NCBI GenBank assembly: GCA_900554525.1
Contig: USHL01000089.1
Location: 1 to 6,187 of the forward strand
DNA from: an uncultured Oscillospiraceae bacterium
GTDB taxonomy: Bacteria; Bacillota; Clostridia; Oscillospirales; Acutalibacteraceae
Length of the DNA stretch: 6,187 nt
Direction of reading: 5' to 3'
In this document: piece after piece, positions 1-5,971 of the stretch
Position numbering within the stretch: position 1 is the stretch's first letter
Layout of the letters: every line of letters starts with the position of its first letter
Notes under the pieces: generated by a model
Told to the model about the DNA's origin: nothing
The model's database searches: none
Seen by the model: the letters and a program-made list of their open reading frames with translations, nothing else
Position numbers and translations under genes: made by a program

Positions 1-857
1 GAATGGCCAAAAGTATCATATACTCCGAGCTTAACCACAGGCACGGGGTATTCCTCGGCAACAAGCTCGCTGACAGCACCTCCGAGACCGCCTATTACGG
101 AATGCTCCTCCGCGGTGACGATGGCTCCCGTTTCCCTTGCGGCCTTAAGAACTATATCACGGTCAAGCGGCTTTATCGTATGCATATTTATTATCCTTGC
201 ACTTATGCCGTCTTTTTCGAGCAGTTCATACGCCTCAAGCGCTTCCTTTACCATAAGACCGGTGGCGATAACGGTAACATCACTGCCACCGCGAAGCTCT
301 ACACCTCTGCCGATTTCAAAGGTATAACCGTCATCGAAAATGACCGGAACGGCCAATCTTCCAAAGCGCATATAAACCGGACCATCGCAGTCAAGCGCCG
401 CTCTTACCGCCTTTTTAGCCTCGGTTTCATCGGCGGGATTAATGATTGTCATACCGGGGATAGTGCGCATCAAGGCAATATCCTCACAGCACTGATGAGT
501 AGCTCCGTCCTCCCCAACCGAAATCCCGGCATGGGTTGCACCGATAATCACGTTTAGATGCGGATATCCTATCGAATTACGCACCTGTTCAAAAGCTCGG
601 CCGGCGGCAAACATCGCGAATGAACTGCACACCACCTTTTTGCCGGTAGCGGCAATACCGGCGGCTATGCTTATCATATTCTGTTCTGCTATTCCGCAGT
701 CGTAAAACCTTTCGGGATATGCCTTTTTGAACATTCCCGTCTGTGTGGCAGCTGCAAGATCGGCGTCAAGCACGATAAAATCGTCTCTTTCGGCGCCCAA
801 TTCAACCAACGCGCTGCCGAAGCCGACACGCGTAGCGACTTTTTTTACTTCAGACAT
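1..857 (-). CDS. Transketolase, C-terminal subunit (partial, 3' end outside window)
   Basis: With the preceding gene this makes a two-subunit transketolase, a cytosolic TPP enzyme that moves two-carbon ketol units between sugar phosphates in the non-oxidative pentose phosphate pathway. Reading from the ATG at 857 gives 285 codons with no stop, then the left edge cuts the gene; the family usually runs a little over 300 residues, so some 20-30 are probably missing. Visible: the pyrimidine-binding domain with GIAEQNM (residues 55-61), where Glu58 is the expected catalytic Glu that activates TPP; a GATHAG...EDGATHQ stretch (106-122); RFGR (164-167); and the C-terminal transketolase domain from about 185 (VIATG, MHTIKPLD, EEHSVIGGLGG). 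The start is fixed by an ideal ribosome binding site 7 bases upstream. Split transketolases of this type are common in Clostridia and archaea. A specialised sugar-pathway paralogue cannot be excluded, but the housekeeping enzyme is likelier. Confidence 0.5.
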   Translation of the reverse strand, partial: MSEVKKVATRVGFGSALVELGAERDDFIVLDADLAAATQTGMFKKAYPERFYDCGIAEQNMISIAAGIAATGKKVVCSSFAMFAAGRAFEQVRNSIGYPHLNVIIGATHAGISVGEDGATHQCCEDIALMRTIPGMTIINPADETEAKKAVRAALDCDGPVYMRFGRLAVPVIFDDGYTFEIGRGVELRGGSDVTVIATGLMVKEALEAYELLEKDGISARIINMHTIKPLDRDIVLKAARETGAIVTAEEHSVIGGLGGAVSELVAEEYPVPVVKLGVYDTFGH

Positions 858-864
858 GTCAAAC

Positions 865-872
865 CCTCCTTA
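865..872 (-). promoter_or_regulatory. Ribosome binding site fused to the upstream stop codon
   Basis: On the minus strand the sequence TAAGGAGG combines the TAA stop of the transketolase N-subunit gene (872-870) with a full AAGGAGG Shine-Dalgarno site, followed by 7 bases and the ATG of the C-subunit gene. A terminating ribosome sits on the next gene's binding site, which fits coupled, roughly equal synthesis of the two subunits. Confidence 0.5.
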
Positions 873-1706
873 CTGTAATGCGGCAAGAGCCTTATTCAGC
901 TCATCCATGGCCTGCTCGTACAACTCATCATTCGGAGCCGCTCCGTGCCAGTTGACCGCGTTTTCCATATATGAAACGCCGAGCCCCTTGACCGTCTTTG
1001 CAATTATTGCAGTCGGCTTGTCCGAAGTGTCCGCCTCCTTTAGCGCCGCTTCTATCTCGTCAAAATCATTACCGTTTATAGTAACAGTATGCCATTTAAA
1101 CGCTTCAAACTTTTTATCGATCGGAGCTGCTGAATTTACCTCCTCGATAGTTCCGTCTATCTGCAGATTGTTATAATCCACAAATACGGTAAGATTGGAA
1201 AGCTCCTTATTGCCGGCAAACATAGCCGCCTCCCAAACCTGGCCTTCTTCTATTTCACCGTCGCCTACAATAGAATATACTTTAAAGCCGCTGCCGAAAT
1301 GCTTTGATGAAAGCGCCATACCGACTGCTGCCGAAATGCCCTGCCCCAGAGAACCGGTAGACATATCCACACCCGGAATATGCTTCATATCAGGATGGCC
1401 CTGCAGTATACTGCCGATATGCCGCAGAGTTTTCAAAAGCTCAACGTCGAAATAACCACGGTTTGCCAGCACTGAATATAAAGCCGGCGCAGCATGCCCT
1501 TTTGAAAGCACGAATCTGTCGCGGTTTTCCATTTTAGGATTATCGGGGTCGATATTCATATGCTTAAAATATAGATATGTAAGAATTTCTGCACAGGAAA
1601 GAGAACCGCCGGGGTGCCCCGATTTTGCACTGTGCACCCCCTCAATTATTCCCAGCCTTACCTTGCAGGCTATTCGCTCCAATTCCTTTTTTGCCGCAGC
1701 GTCCAT
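870..1706 (-). CDS. Transketolase, N-terminal (TPP-binding) subunit
   Basis: First half of a split transketolase (278 residues, the usual length for the stand-alone N-subunit). It binds the diphosphate and Mg2+ of thiamine pyrophosphate and should pair with the product of the next gene to form the active enzyme. Seen in order: SGHPGGS (29-35), SKGHAAPALY (68-77), GSLGQGIS (118-125), the TPP signature beginning GDGEIEEGQ (148-156) and ending in the NN pair at 179-180, and NWHG (252-255). The histidines in the SGHPGG, SKGHA and NWHG motifs correspond to conserved active-site histidines of transketolases. The ATG at 1706 lies one base after the stop of the HAD gene, with AAAGGA 8 bases upstream as ribosome binding site. 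The subunit family is certain; substrate specificity is inferred from the family. Confidence 0.5.
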   Translation of the reverse strand: MDAAAKKELERIACKVRLGIIEGVHSAKSGHPGGSLSCAEILTYLYFKHMNIDPDNPKMENRDRFVLSKGHAAPALYSVLANRGYFDVELLKTLRHIGSILQGHPDMKHIPGVDMSTGSLGQGISAAVGMALSSKHFGSGFKVYSIVGDGEIEEGQVWEAAMFAGNKELSNLTVFVDYNNLQIDGTIEEVNSAAPIDKKFEAFKWHTVTINGNDFDEIEAALKEADTSDKPTAIIAKTVKGLGVSYMENAVNWHGAAPNDELYEQAMDELNKALAALQ

Positions 1707-1707
1707 C

Positions 1708-2544
1708 TTACCATTCCTTTCTGACTTTTGTTAAATATTCTATAAAATCGGCAACAGCGCCGTCTTCGCACGGCCCGGCGATATAATCCGCAAAAGAGCT
1801 TATATCCGCGGGGGTTCCTGCTGGAACAGCACTGATATCCGCATTTTTTATCATTTCAAGGTCGTTGTAATAATCGCCCATAGCGAAAAGTCCGCCCTTT
1901 TTTATTCCGGTTATTTTGCAAAGCCTGCATAATGCGGAATATTTTGAGACCTCTTTCGGGAACTGCTCGTAATAGTTTCTTCTTCTGCCGCCGAACTCTG
2001 CCGAAGTTTCGACAAAAACCGATACGGTTTTTTCTTCGCTTATCATTTGCTTTACCGCGGCAAGCTCCTCTAAGCTGTCAAAGATATATACAATCTTATT
2101 CCAGCCGTACCCGCAGGCCTCCTCATATGAAATTTCCCTGCCGCGTATCCACTCATATTCCTGATGCTCTATTGTTTCTTTGGTAGTATACAGATTAAAA
2201 ACATTTTTTCCGCTGTGCACCTCTATGCCGACATTCAGACCCATTTTCAAAACCTTTTCGGCAATGCGATAATCATCCCTGTCAATGAACAGCTCGTCCA
2301 GCACACAGTCGTTTTCAAAATCGTAAAGCATACAGCCGTTCGCTACGACTGAGGGCGAAACGTTCTTTAAATACCTGAGCACCGGCCCCACAGCGCCGGC
2401 ACTCCTGCCGGTTGAAATAGAAAAAAGCCCGCCCTCGTTAATAAAGAAGTCAATCTTTTCAATATTTCTGGGATTGATTTTTCCGTTTATCATCAATGTA
2501 CCGTCAATATCGCAGGCCAGCATACAGCCTGAAAACAAACCCAT
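1708..2544 (-). CDS. Cof-type HAD-family phosphatase
   Basis: A 278-residue haloacid-dehalogenase hydrolase of the Cof/IIB type, which removes phosphate from small molecules, often sugar phosphates, in the cytosol. All four HAD motifs are visible: DIDGT (12-16, nucleophile Asp12 and acid/base Asp14), STGR (44-47), Lys201 in VSKYSAL, and GDYYNDLEM (223-231) with the Mg2+-binding acidic residues. The region between motifs II and III (about 85-190) is the C2B cap that sets substrate choice. The ATG directly follows the TAA of the pseudouridine synthase gene (TAAATG); GAAGGAG lies upstream with a rather long 12-base spacer, so reinitiation probably helps. A second Met at residue 8 has no ribosome binding site and is less likely. 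The gene sits immediately before the transketolase genes, so a sugar phosphate substrate is plausible, but this is inference. Confidence 0.5.
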   Translation of the reverse strand: MGLFSGCMLACDIDGTLMINGKINPRNIEKIDFFINEGGLFSISTGRSAGAVGPVLRYLKNVSPSVVANGCMLYDFENDCVLDELFIDRDDYRIAEKVLKMGLNVGIEVHSGKNVFNLYTTKETIEHQEYEWIRGREISYEEACGYGWNKIVYIFDSLEELAAVKQMISEEKTVSVFVETSAEFGGRRRNYYEQFPKEVSKYSALCRLCKITGIKKGGLFAMGDYYNDLEMIKNADISAVPAGTPADISSFADYIAGPCEDGAVADFIEYLTKVRKEW

Positions 2545-3453
2545 TTAAGCTCTGCACTCCTTCAAAAATCTGACAAAATATTCCGGAAGCGGCGAATCAA
2601 ACTCCATATATTCACCGGCAGTCGGATGTATAAATCCAATCTTCTTAGCGTGCAGGCACTGCCCGGAAAGCGATGTTATAACCTTTTTAGGGCCGTATAC
2701 ATCGTCGCCTGCCACCGGATGGCCGATATGCGCCATATGAACCCTTATCTGATGAGTACGCCCGGTTTCAAGCCTTAAAGCCACGTATGTAAAGCCGTTA
2801 AGTCTTTCAATCACCCTATAATGCGTAACGGCATTTTTGCTGTTGCGTTCCGTCACAGCCATCTGCTTGCGCTTTACGGGATGGCGGCCTATCGGCGCGT
2901 CGACTGTACCCGCATCATCTTTAAGATTACCGTAAACCACCGCCGCATATTCGCGGGTAAAAGTGTGCGCCTTTATCTGCTCGGCAATGCGGTTATGTGC
3001 CGAATCATTTTTGGCAACTATAAGAAGCCCGCTGGTGTTCTTGTCTATTCTATGGACAATACCGGGACGCATAACACCGTTGATGCCTGAAAGAGAACCC
3101 TTGCAATGGTACAGCACCGCATTTACAAGCGTACCGGAATAATTTCCTGCTGCCGGATGCACCACCATTCCCTTAGGCTTGTTGACGACAAGCAGATCGT
3201 TATCCTCATAAACTATGTCGAGAGGTATGTTTTCCGGCAAAGCTTCATATGGCACAGGCTCCTTTAAAACAACCGATACCCTGTCTCCGAACTTAAGCTT
3301 AGTATTTTTGGCGGCTTCGGTACCGTTGACCGTAACATTTCCCTCGGCTATCAGCGACACGGCACGCGACCGCGTGATATCGGCATACTCTGCGACAAAA
3401 ACATCAAGCCGCATATTTTCACCATGCTCATACACTCGCTCAAGCGTTTTCAT
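2545..3453 (-). CDS. RluD/YlyB-type 23S rRNA pseudouridine synthase
   Basis: Converts specific uridines in RNA, most likely 23S rRNA, to pseudouridine. With the start at 3453 it is 302 residues, close to B. subtilis YlyB. An N-terminal S4 RNA-binding domain (about 16-75: RLDVFVAE, SRSRAV-like TRSRAV, GNVTVNG) is followed by the RluA-family catalytic domain: VNKPKGMVVHPAAGN (90-104), HRIDKNTSG (134-142) with the catalytic Asp137, and ETGRTHQIRVHMAHIGHP (229-246). The frame is open upstream to an ATG at 3507, but those 18 residues (Lys/Arg-rich, no similarity to the family) lie inside lspA, and the family normally begins a few residues before the S4 domain. The 3453 ATG has a modest GGGGAA site. 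It overlaps lspA by 14 bases. The order lspA then this gene matches lspA-ylyB in Bacillus. The exact target uridines cannot be read from sequence. Confidence 0.5.
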   Translation of the reverse strand: MKTLERVYEHGENMRLDVFVAEYADITRSRAVSLIAEGNVTVNGTEAAKNTKLKFGDRVSVVLKEPVPYEALPENIPLDIVYEDNDLLVVNKPKGMVVHPAAGNYSGTLVNAVLYHCKGSLSGINGVMRPGIVHRIDKNTSGLLIVAKNDSAHNRIAEQIKAHTFTREYAAVVYGNLKDDAGTVDAPIGRHPVKRKQMAVTERNSKNAVTHYRVIERLNGFTYVALRLETGRTHQIRVHMAHIGHPVAGDDVYGPKKVITSLSGQCLHAKKIGFIHPTAGEYMEFDSPLPEYFVRFLKECRA

Positions 3454-3952
3454 TATGAGCTTCCCCGTCCGGCAACTTTTTCTTTTTTGTATCCCTGTAC
3501 ATATCAATAATAAAATAAAGTATCAAAAGCCCGGCACCTATAACGATTCCGCAGTCAGCCACATTGAATACCGGAAATGAAGGAATAAATTCGAAATGCA
3601 GAAAATCGACTACGCTTCCGTCGCGGAAAATCCGGTCTATCATATTTCCTACACCTCCGGCGAGCACCAATACAATTGCCCAGAAAAGCAGTTTGCTTTT
3701 TCTTCCGAGCCTTATCAGCATAGCTATGCAAATCGCCATGACAACAGCTGTGATTAAAAGCAGTAACCACCTGTATCCGCTGAGCATTCCCCAGGCTCCG
3801 CCGCGGTTGTGTATATATGTGATATCAATAAAACCGTCTAAAAAATCCGCCGACTGTCCGAGTACAAAATTAGAGGATATATAATATTTGGTAAGCTGGT
3901 CGGTCACCAAAACTAAAATTCCGCTAAACACGGCAAGAATATAGGAAATCAA
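3440..3952 (-). CDS. lspA: Lipoprotein signal peptidase (signal peptidase II)
   Basis: Membrane aspartyl protease that removes the signal peptide from diacylglyceryl-modified prolipoproteins. The protein is 170 residues, a normal length. Four hydrophobic segments are visible (about 2-17, 61-81, 87-103, 133-151). Family motifs: DQLTK (18-22), NRGGAWG (49-55, a variant of the usual NxGAAFG), GNMIDR (102-107), VVDF with catalytic Asp116, and FNVAD with catalytic Asp133. The C-terminus is a short hydrophilic tail (KKKK then an acidic end). The start is TTG at 3952, supported by a perfect GGAGG 7 bases upstream; no in-frame ATG lies near. The TTG overlaps the TGA stop of divIVA as TTGA, a 4-base overlap that suggests translational coupling. 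In B. subtilis ileS stands between divIVA and lspA; here it is absent. Confidence 0.5.
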   Translation of the reverse strand: MISYILAVFSGILVLVTDQLTKYYISSNFVLGQSADFLDGFIDITYIHNRGGAWGMLSGYRWLLLLITAVVMAICIAMLIRLGRKSKLLFWAIVLVLAGGVGNMIDRIFRDGSVVDFLHFEFIPSFPVFNVADCGIVIGAGLLILYFIIDMYRDTKKKKLPDGEAHNENA

Positions 3953-4728
3953 TTAGCATCCTCCGAAAACTGCGTTTCTTCCGTATCGCTGTCAAAATCA
4001 GCGTCTTCCGCTATTTTAAAGCCTTCATCAGCAGACGGTTCTGAAGCTGTGCTTTCGGACAGATCAGCTTCACCGTTTTCCGTAATTATGTAGCTTTCCG
4101 GATCCGGTATTTTATCGACCGCCGCAGCAACCGCCTCCGCAATGCGCTTAGGATCCATCGGCGCATTATCCGGCAAGCTCTGAAGCATTTCGAGATGTTC
4201 TTTATATTTTGCCGAAACAGCTGCCTTGAAAGCCGAAATCTCAAGCCTGATCTTATCATATAAAATCTGCTGTCTCGCGACGCTGTCCTCGGCCGCCGCC
4301 CTGAGACTGTCAGCCTTGATCTGCGCCTTTTTCACCATATCGCCGAGTTCCTTTTCAAGCGCGCTCTTGCGCTCCTGCGCTTTAAGCTCAAACGCAGCCG
4401 CCAGCTCCTTTTCCCTCTCGGTAATCTCTGAAATGCTTGCTTCGGCATTATTTACTATTTCCTCGCTCTTTGCCTTAGCGTCAGCCACAATTTGGTCGGC
4501 AAGCTTCTGCGCGCTGACCAGAACGTTCTGTATGCTGTTCTGAGAGGACTTCATACCGTCTATTTCCTTATTCAGAGCATCTACCTTAAGCTTATACTCC
4601 TTAATAAGACGGTCAAACTGTGCATAATCTGCCTCAATCCTGTCAAGCAGGACATCGACCTCCTCCTGTTTATAGCCGCCCATCGCCTTGGAAAATTTTA
4701 CATTTCTGATTTCAGCCGCGCTAAGCAT
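3949..4728 (-). CDS. divIVA: DivIVA-family cell division/polarity protein
   Basis: Coiled-coil protein that gathers at negatively curved membrane, such as the division septum and poles, and recruits partners. The N-terminal DivIVA domain is clear: NVKFSKAMGGYKQEEVD (9-25) followed by a heptad-rich start of coiled coil (LLDRIEADY, 27-35). Long charged, alanine-rich helices continue to about 180 with no membrane segment, then a low-complexity acidic tail (about 212-259). At 259 residues it is much longer than the 164 residues of B. subtilis DivIVA, the extra length being mostly in the coiled coil and tail. The positions matching B. subtilis Phe17 and Arg18, the membrane-inserting tip, are Met16 and Gly17. 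The ATG at 4728 follows an excellent TAGGAGG site. It lies downstream of sepF and ylmH as in other Firmicutes, which supports the identification. Confidence 0.5.
   Translation of the reverse strand: MLSAAEIRNVKFSKAMGGYKQEEVDVLLDRIEADYAQFDRLIKEYKLKVDALNKEIDGMKSSQNSIQNVLVSAQKLADQIVADAKAKSEEIVNNAEASISEITEREKELAAAFELKAQERKSALEKELGDMVKKAQIKADSLRAAAEDSVARQQILYDKIRLEISAFKAAVSAKYKEHLEMLQSLPDNAPMDPKRIAEAVAAAVDKIPDPESYIITENGEADLSESTASEPSADEGFKIAEDADFDSDTEETQFSEDAN
3960..3964 (-). promoter_or_regulatory. Ribosome binding site that sets the lspA TTG start
   Basis: GGAGG on the minus strand lies inside the end of divIVA, 7 bases before the TTG at 3952. An ATG at 3959 also follows the site but is too close and in the wrong frame for LspA. 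The site is the main evidence that the TTG codon is the true start. Confidence 0.5.
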
Positions 4729-4736
4729 AATTTTTT

Positions 4737-4743
4737 CCTCCTA
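4737..4743 (-). promoter_or_regulatory. Ribosome binding site of divIVA fused to the ylmH stop codon
   Basis: TAGGAGG on the minus strand: the TAG (4743-4741) ends ylmH and its last base belongs to GGAGG, which stands 8 bases before the divIVA ATG. It is the same design as at the transketolase subunit junction. Confidence 0.5.
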
Positions 4744-5475
4744 AACGTACTTTTTATATTTAATTACTATCCTGTTCTTTTTTGTTCTTTCATCAAGAGA
4801 GCCGATTATGAATTTGCCCTTGCCGCGGATACTGACAATATCTCCGGATGATATGATTTTTGTCGTCTTTTCACATAGCTCGGAATTGACAGTAACAAGA
4901 CCGCCGGCTATTTTCTCTGCCGCCGCGGAGCGTGAAAAGCCTCCGAGCGCGGAGACCACACAGTCAAGCCTTGCCGACGACACCGTATCCGAAAATTCAG
5001 CCAAGGTATCAGACACAGGCAGTGGCAAACTGAAGCCCGGCTTGCAGACAACGCCGACCCGGCCTATTTTATCTGTCTGAGCAATAACATAATCCTTAAT
5101 TTCCTCTGTTACAAACGCAACCGCCCTGCCGCTTTCGATCAAAATATCTCCGACCGATTCGCGGGTAAGCCCGAGCGCCATAAGACTGCCTAAAAAATCG
5201 CGGTGGCGAATCTCGTCTGCCTTGCGGTACAAAAATGTCACGGCGCCTATCGGAAAATTCCGTGTGCAGTCCCATTCCGGGAAACAGCCGAGCATAACCC
5301 GCTTCGCGCCGTCATATCCACCGAAAAAGCTGAAATCACAGCCTGCGCCGGCAAGATTTTTAGCGGCGAGCACCGCCTGCTCCTCAGACAAAAAGCCGAA
5401 AAATTTAGGCCGCGAGGTGCGCTCACAAATCTCTGCCGTATCCTTAACACGTGCAACAAGAAGCTCGGTATCCAT
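4741..5475 (-). CDS. ylmH: YlmH-type S4-domain RNA-binding protein
   Basis: Cytosolic RNA/ribosome-binding protein of the YlmH family, 244 residues from the ATG at 5475. The N-terminal two thirds carry the YlmH domain, including the HRDFLGSLMALGLTRESVGD stretch (91-110), which marks the family. The C-terminus has an S4 domain (about 168-227: ARLDCVVSAL, FSRSAA, GGLVTVN, GDIVSIRGKGKF) and ends in a basic tail (KKNRIVIKYKKY). In B. subtilis, YlmH has been connected with ribosome-associated quality control, where it can act like the S4 protein RqcP; its gene's place in the division cluster remains unexplained. The ATG overlaps the sepF stop by one base (TGATG). There is no clear ribosome binding site, so translation probably depends on reinitiation. 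A TTG one codon earlier (5478) would also work. YlmG, normally encoded just before it, is absent. Confidence 0.5.
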   Translation of the reverse strand: MDTELLVARVKDTAEICERTSRPKFFGFLSEEQAVLAAKNLAGAGCDFSFFGGYDGAKRVMLGCFPEWDCTRNFPIGAVTFLYRKADEIRHRDFLGSLMALGLTRESVGDILIESGRAVAFVTEEIKDYVIAQTDKIGRVGVVCKPGFSLPLPVSDTLAEFSDTVSSARLDCVVSALGGFSRSAAAEKIAGGLVTVNSELCEKTTKIISSGDIVSIRGKGKFIIGSLDERTKKNRIVIKYKKYV

Positions 5476-5954
5476 CAAAGATACATTTTGCCGTCTTCAA
5501 TGTCGTCGAGCATAAGCTCGCCCATAACATCAACATCGGTAGGCACTATTATAAATGTACTGTTGGCGACCTTGCGAATATTACCATGATTTGCATAAGC
5601 CACGCCGCTGATAAAATCGATTATTCTGCGTGAGATCTCGCGGTTGGCAGCCTCGAGATTCAAAACCACGGTTTTTTTATTGTTAAGATGATCCGCTATT
5701 GAGGTGACATCGTCAAAGCGATCCGGCTTTACCAGTACAACCTGCATCTGTGACTGATTAAAGCTTACGGTTTTATTGCCTTTTCCGCCGCCCACGACAC
5801 GCGGAGACGGCTCGCTGCGCCTCGGCTGAGATTCATAGTCGTTAGACCTCTTCTTCTGCGAAGGCTTTTCCTCTTCTATATCTTCGATTTCATCATCGTA
5901 CTCGTCTTCATCAGGAATACTCATAATATTTTTAATGCTGTCAAAAAGTCCCAT
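5475..5954 (-). CDS. sepF: SepF, FtsZ-associated cell division protein
   Basis: Cytosolic, membrane-attached partner of FtsZ that polymerises into rings or arcs and anchors the Z-ring. The protein is 159 residues, a usual length. An N-terminal amphipathic helix (MGLFDSIKNIMSI, 1-13) is the expected membrane anchor. A disordered linker follows, very acidic at 15-30 and then basic and Pro/Ser-rich to about 60. The conserved SepF core spans about 70-145: DDVTSIADHL, TVVLNLE, RRIIDFISGVAYANHGN and FIIVPTDVDV. The Gly in FISG (residue 117) matches the conserved glycine at the dimer interface. The start is set by AAGGAG 7 bases upstream. It follows yggS by 17 bases, the widest gap in the window, and lies downstream of a likely promoter inside yggS. 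Confidence 0.5.
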   Translation of the reverse strand: MGLFDSIKNIMSIPDEDEYDDEIEDIEEEKPSQKKRSNDYESQPRRSEPSPRVVGGGKGNKTVSFNQSQMQVVLVKPDRFDDVTSIADHLNNKKTVVLNLEAANREISRRIIDFISGVAYANHGNIRKVANSTFIIVPTDVDVMGELMLDDIEDGKMYL

Positions 5955-5961
5955 TTATATT

Positions 5962-5967
5962 CTCCTT
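5962..5967 (-). promoter_or_regulatory. Ribosome binding site of sepF
   Basis: AAGGAG on the minus strand, 7 bases before the sepF ATG and within the 17-base spacer after the yggS stop. It fixes the SepF start so that the membrane-anchoring helix is at the very N-terminus. Confidence 0.5.
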
Positions 5968-5971
5968 ATCA

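Noticed and set aside
3..557. Open frame of 184 codons on the plus strand
   Set aside because: It lies wholly antisense to the clear transketolase C-subunit gene, its product shows no recognisable domain, and the plus strand has no plausible gene anywhere in the window. It is a codon-bias shadow.
727..1176. Plus-strand open frame of 149 codons across the transketolase subunit junction
   Set aside because: It is antisense to two well-identified genes; the Ser/Ala-rich translation is typical of a reversed coding strand.
858..2547. Possible terminator or separate promoter ahead of the HAD and transketolase genes
   Set aside because: The junctions are 0, 1 and 12 bases long, leaving no room for a terminator. 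I found no good -35/-10 pair in the preceding coding sequence.
3454..3507. Longer start for the pseudouridine synthase at an ATG at 3507
   Set aside because: The extra 18 residues are encoded inside lspA and have no match to the family N-terminus. The ATG at 3453 gives the standard length and start.
3870..3895. AT-rich stretch in lspA with a TATTATATAT-like minus-strand sequence, as a possible -10 box
   Set aside because: No acceptable -35 hexamer stands at the right distance, and it encodes the ordinary N-terminal part of LspA.
4226..4543. Plus-strand open frame with a hydrophobic, membrane-like translation
   Set aside because: It is the reverse complement of the DivIVA coiled coil; Lys/Glu/Ala codons read backwards give Phe/Leu/Ser, which only looks like a membrane protein.
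5476..5478. TTG at 5478 as the ylmH start
   Set aside because: Possible, but the ATG immediately after it is the stronger initiation codon and forms the usual TGATG overlap. The difference is one residue.
5203..5589. Plus-strand open frame of 128 codons over ylmH and sepF
   Set aside because: It is antisense to both genes, without a family signature or ribosome binding site of note.
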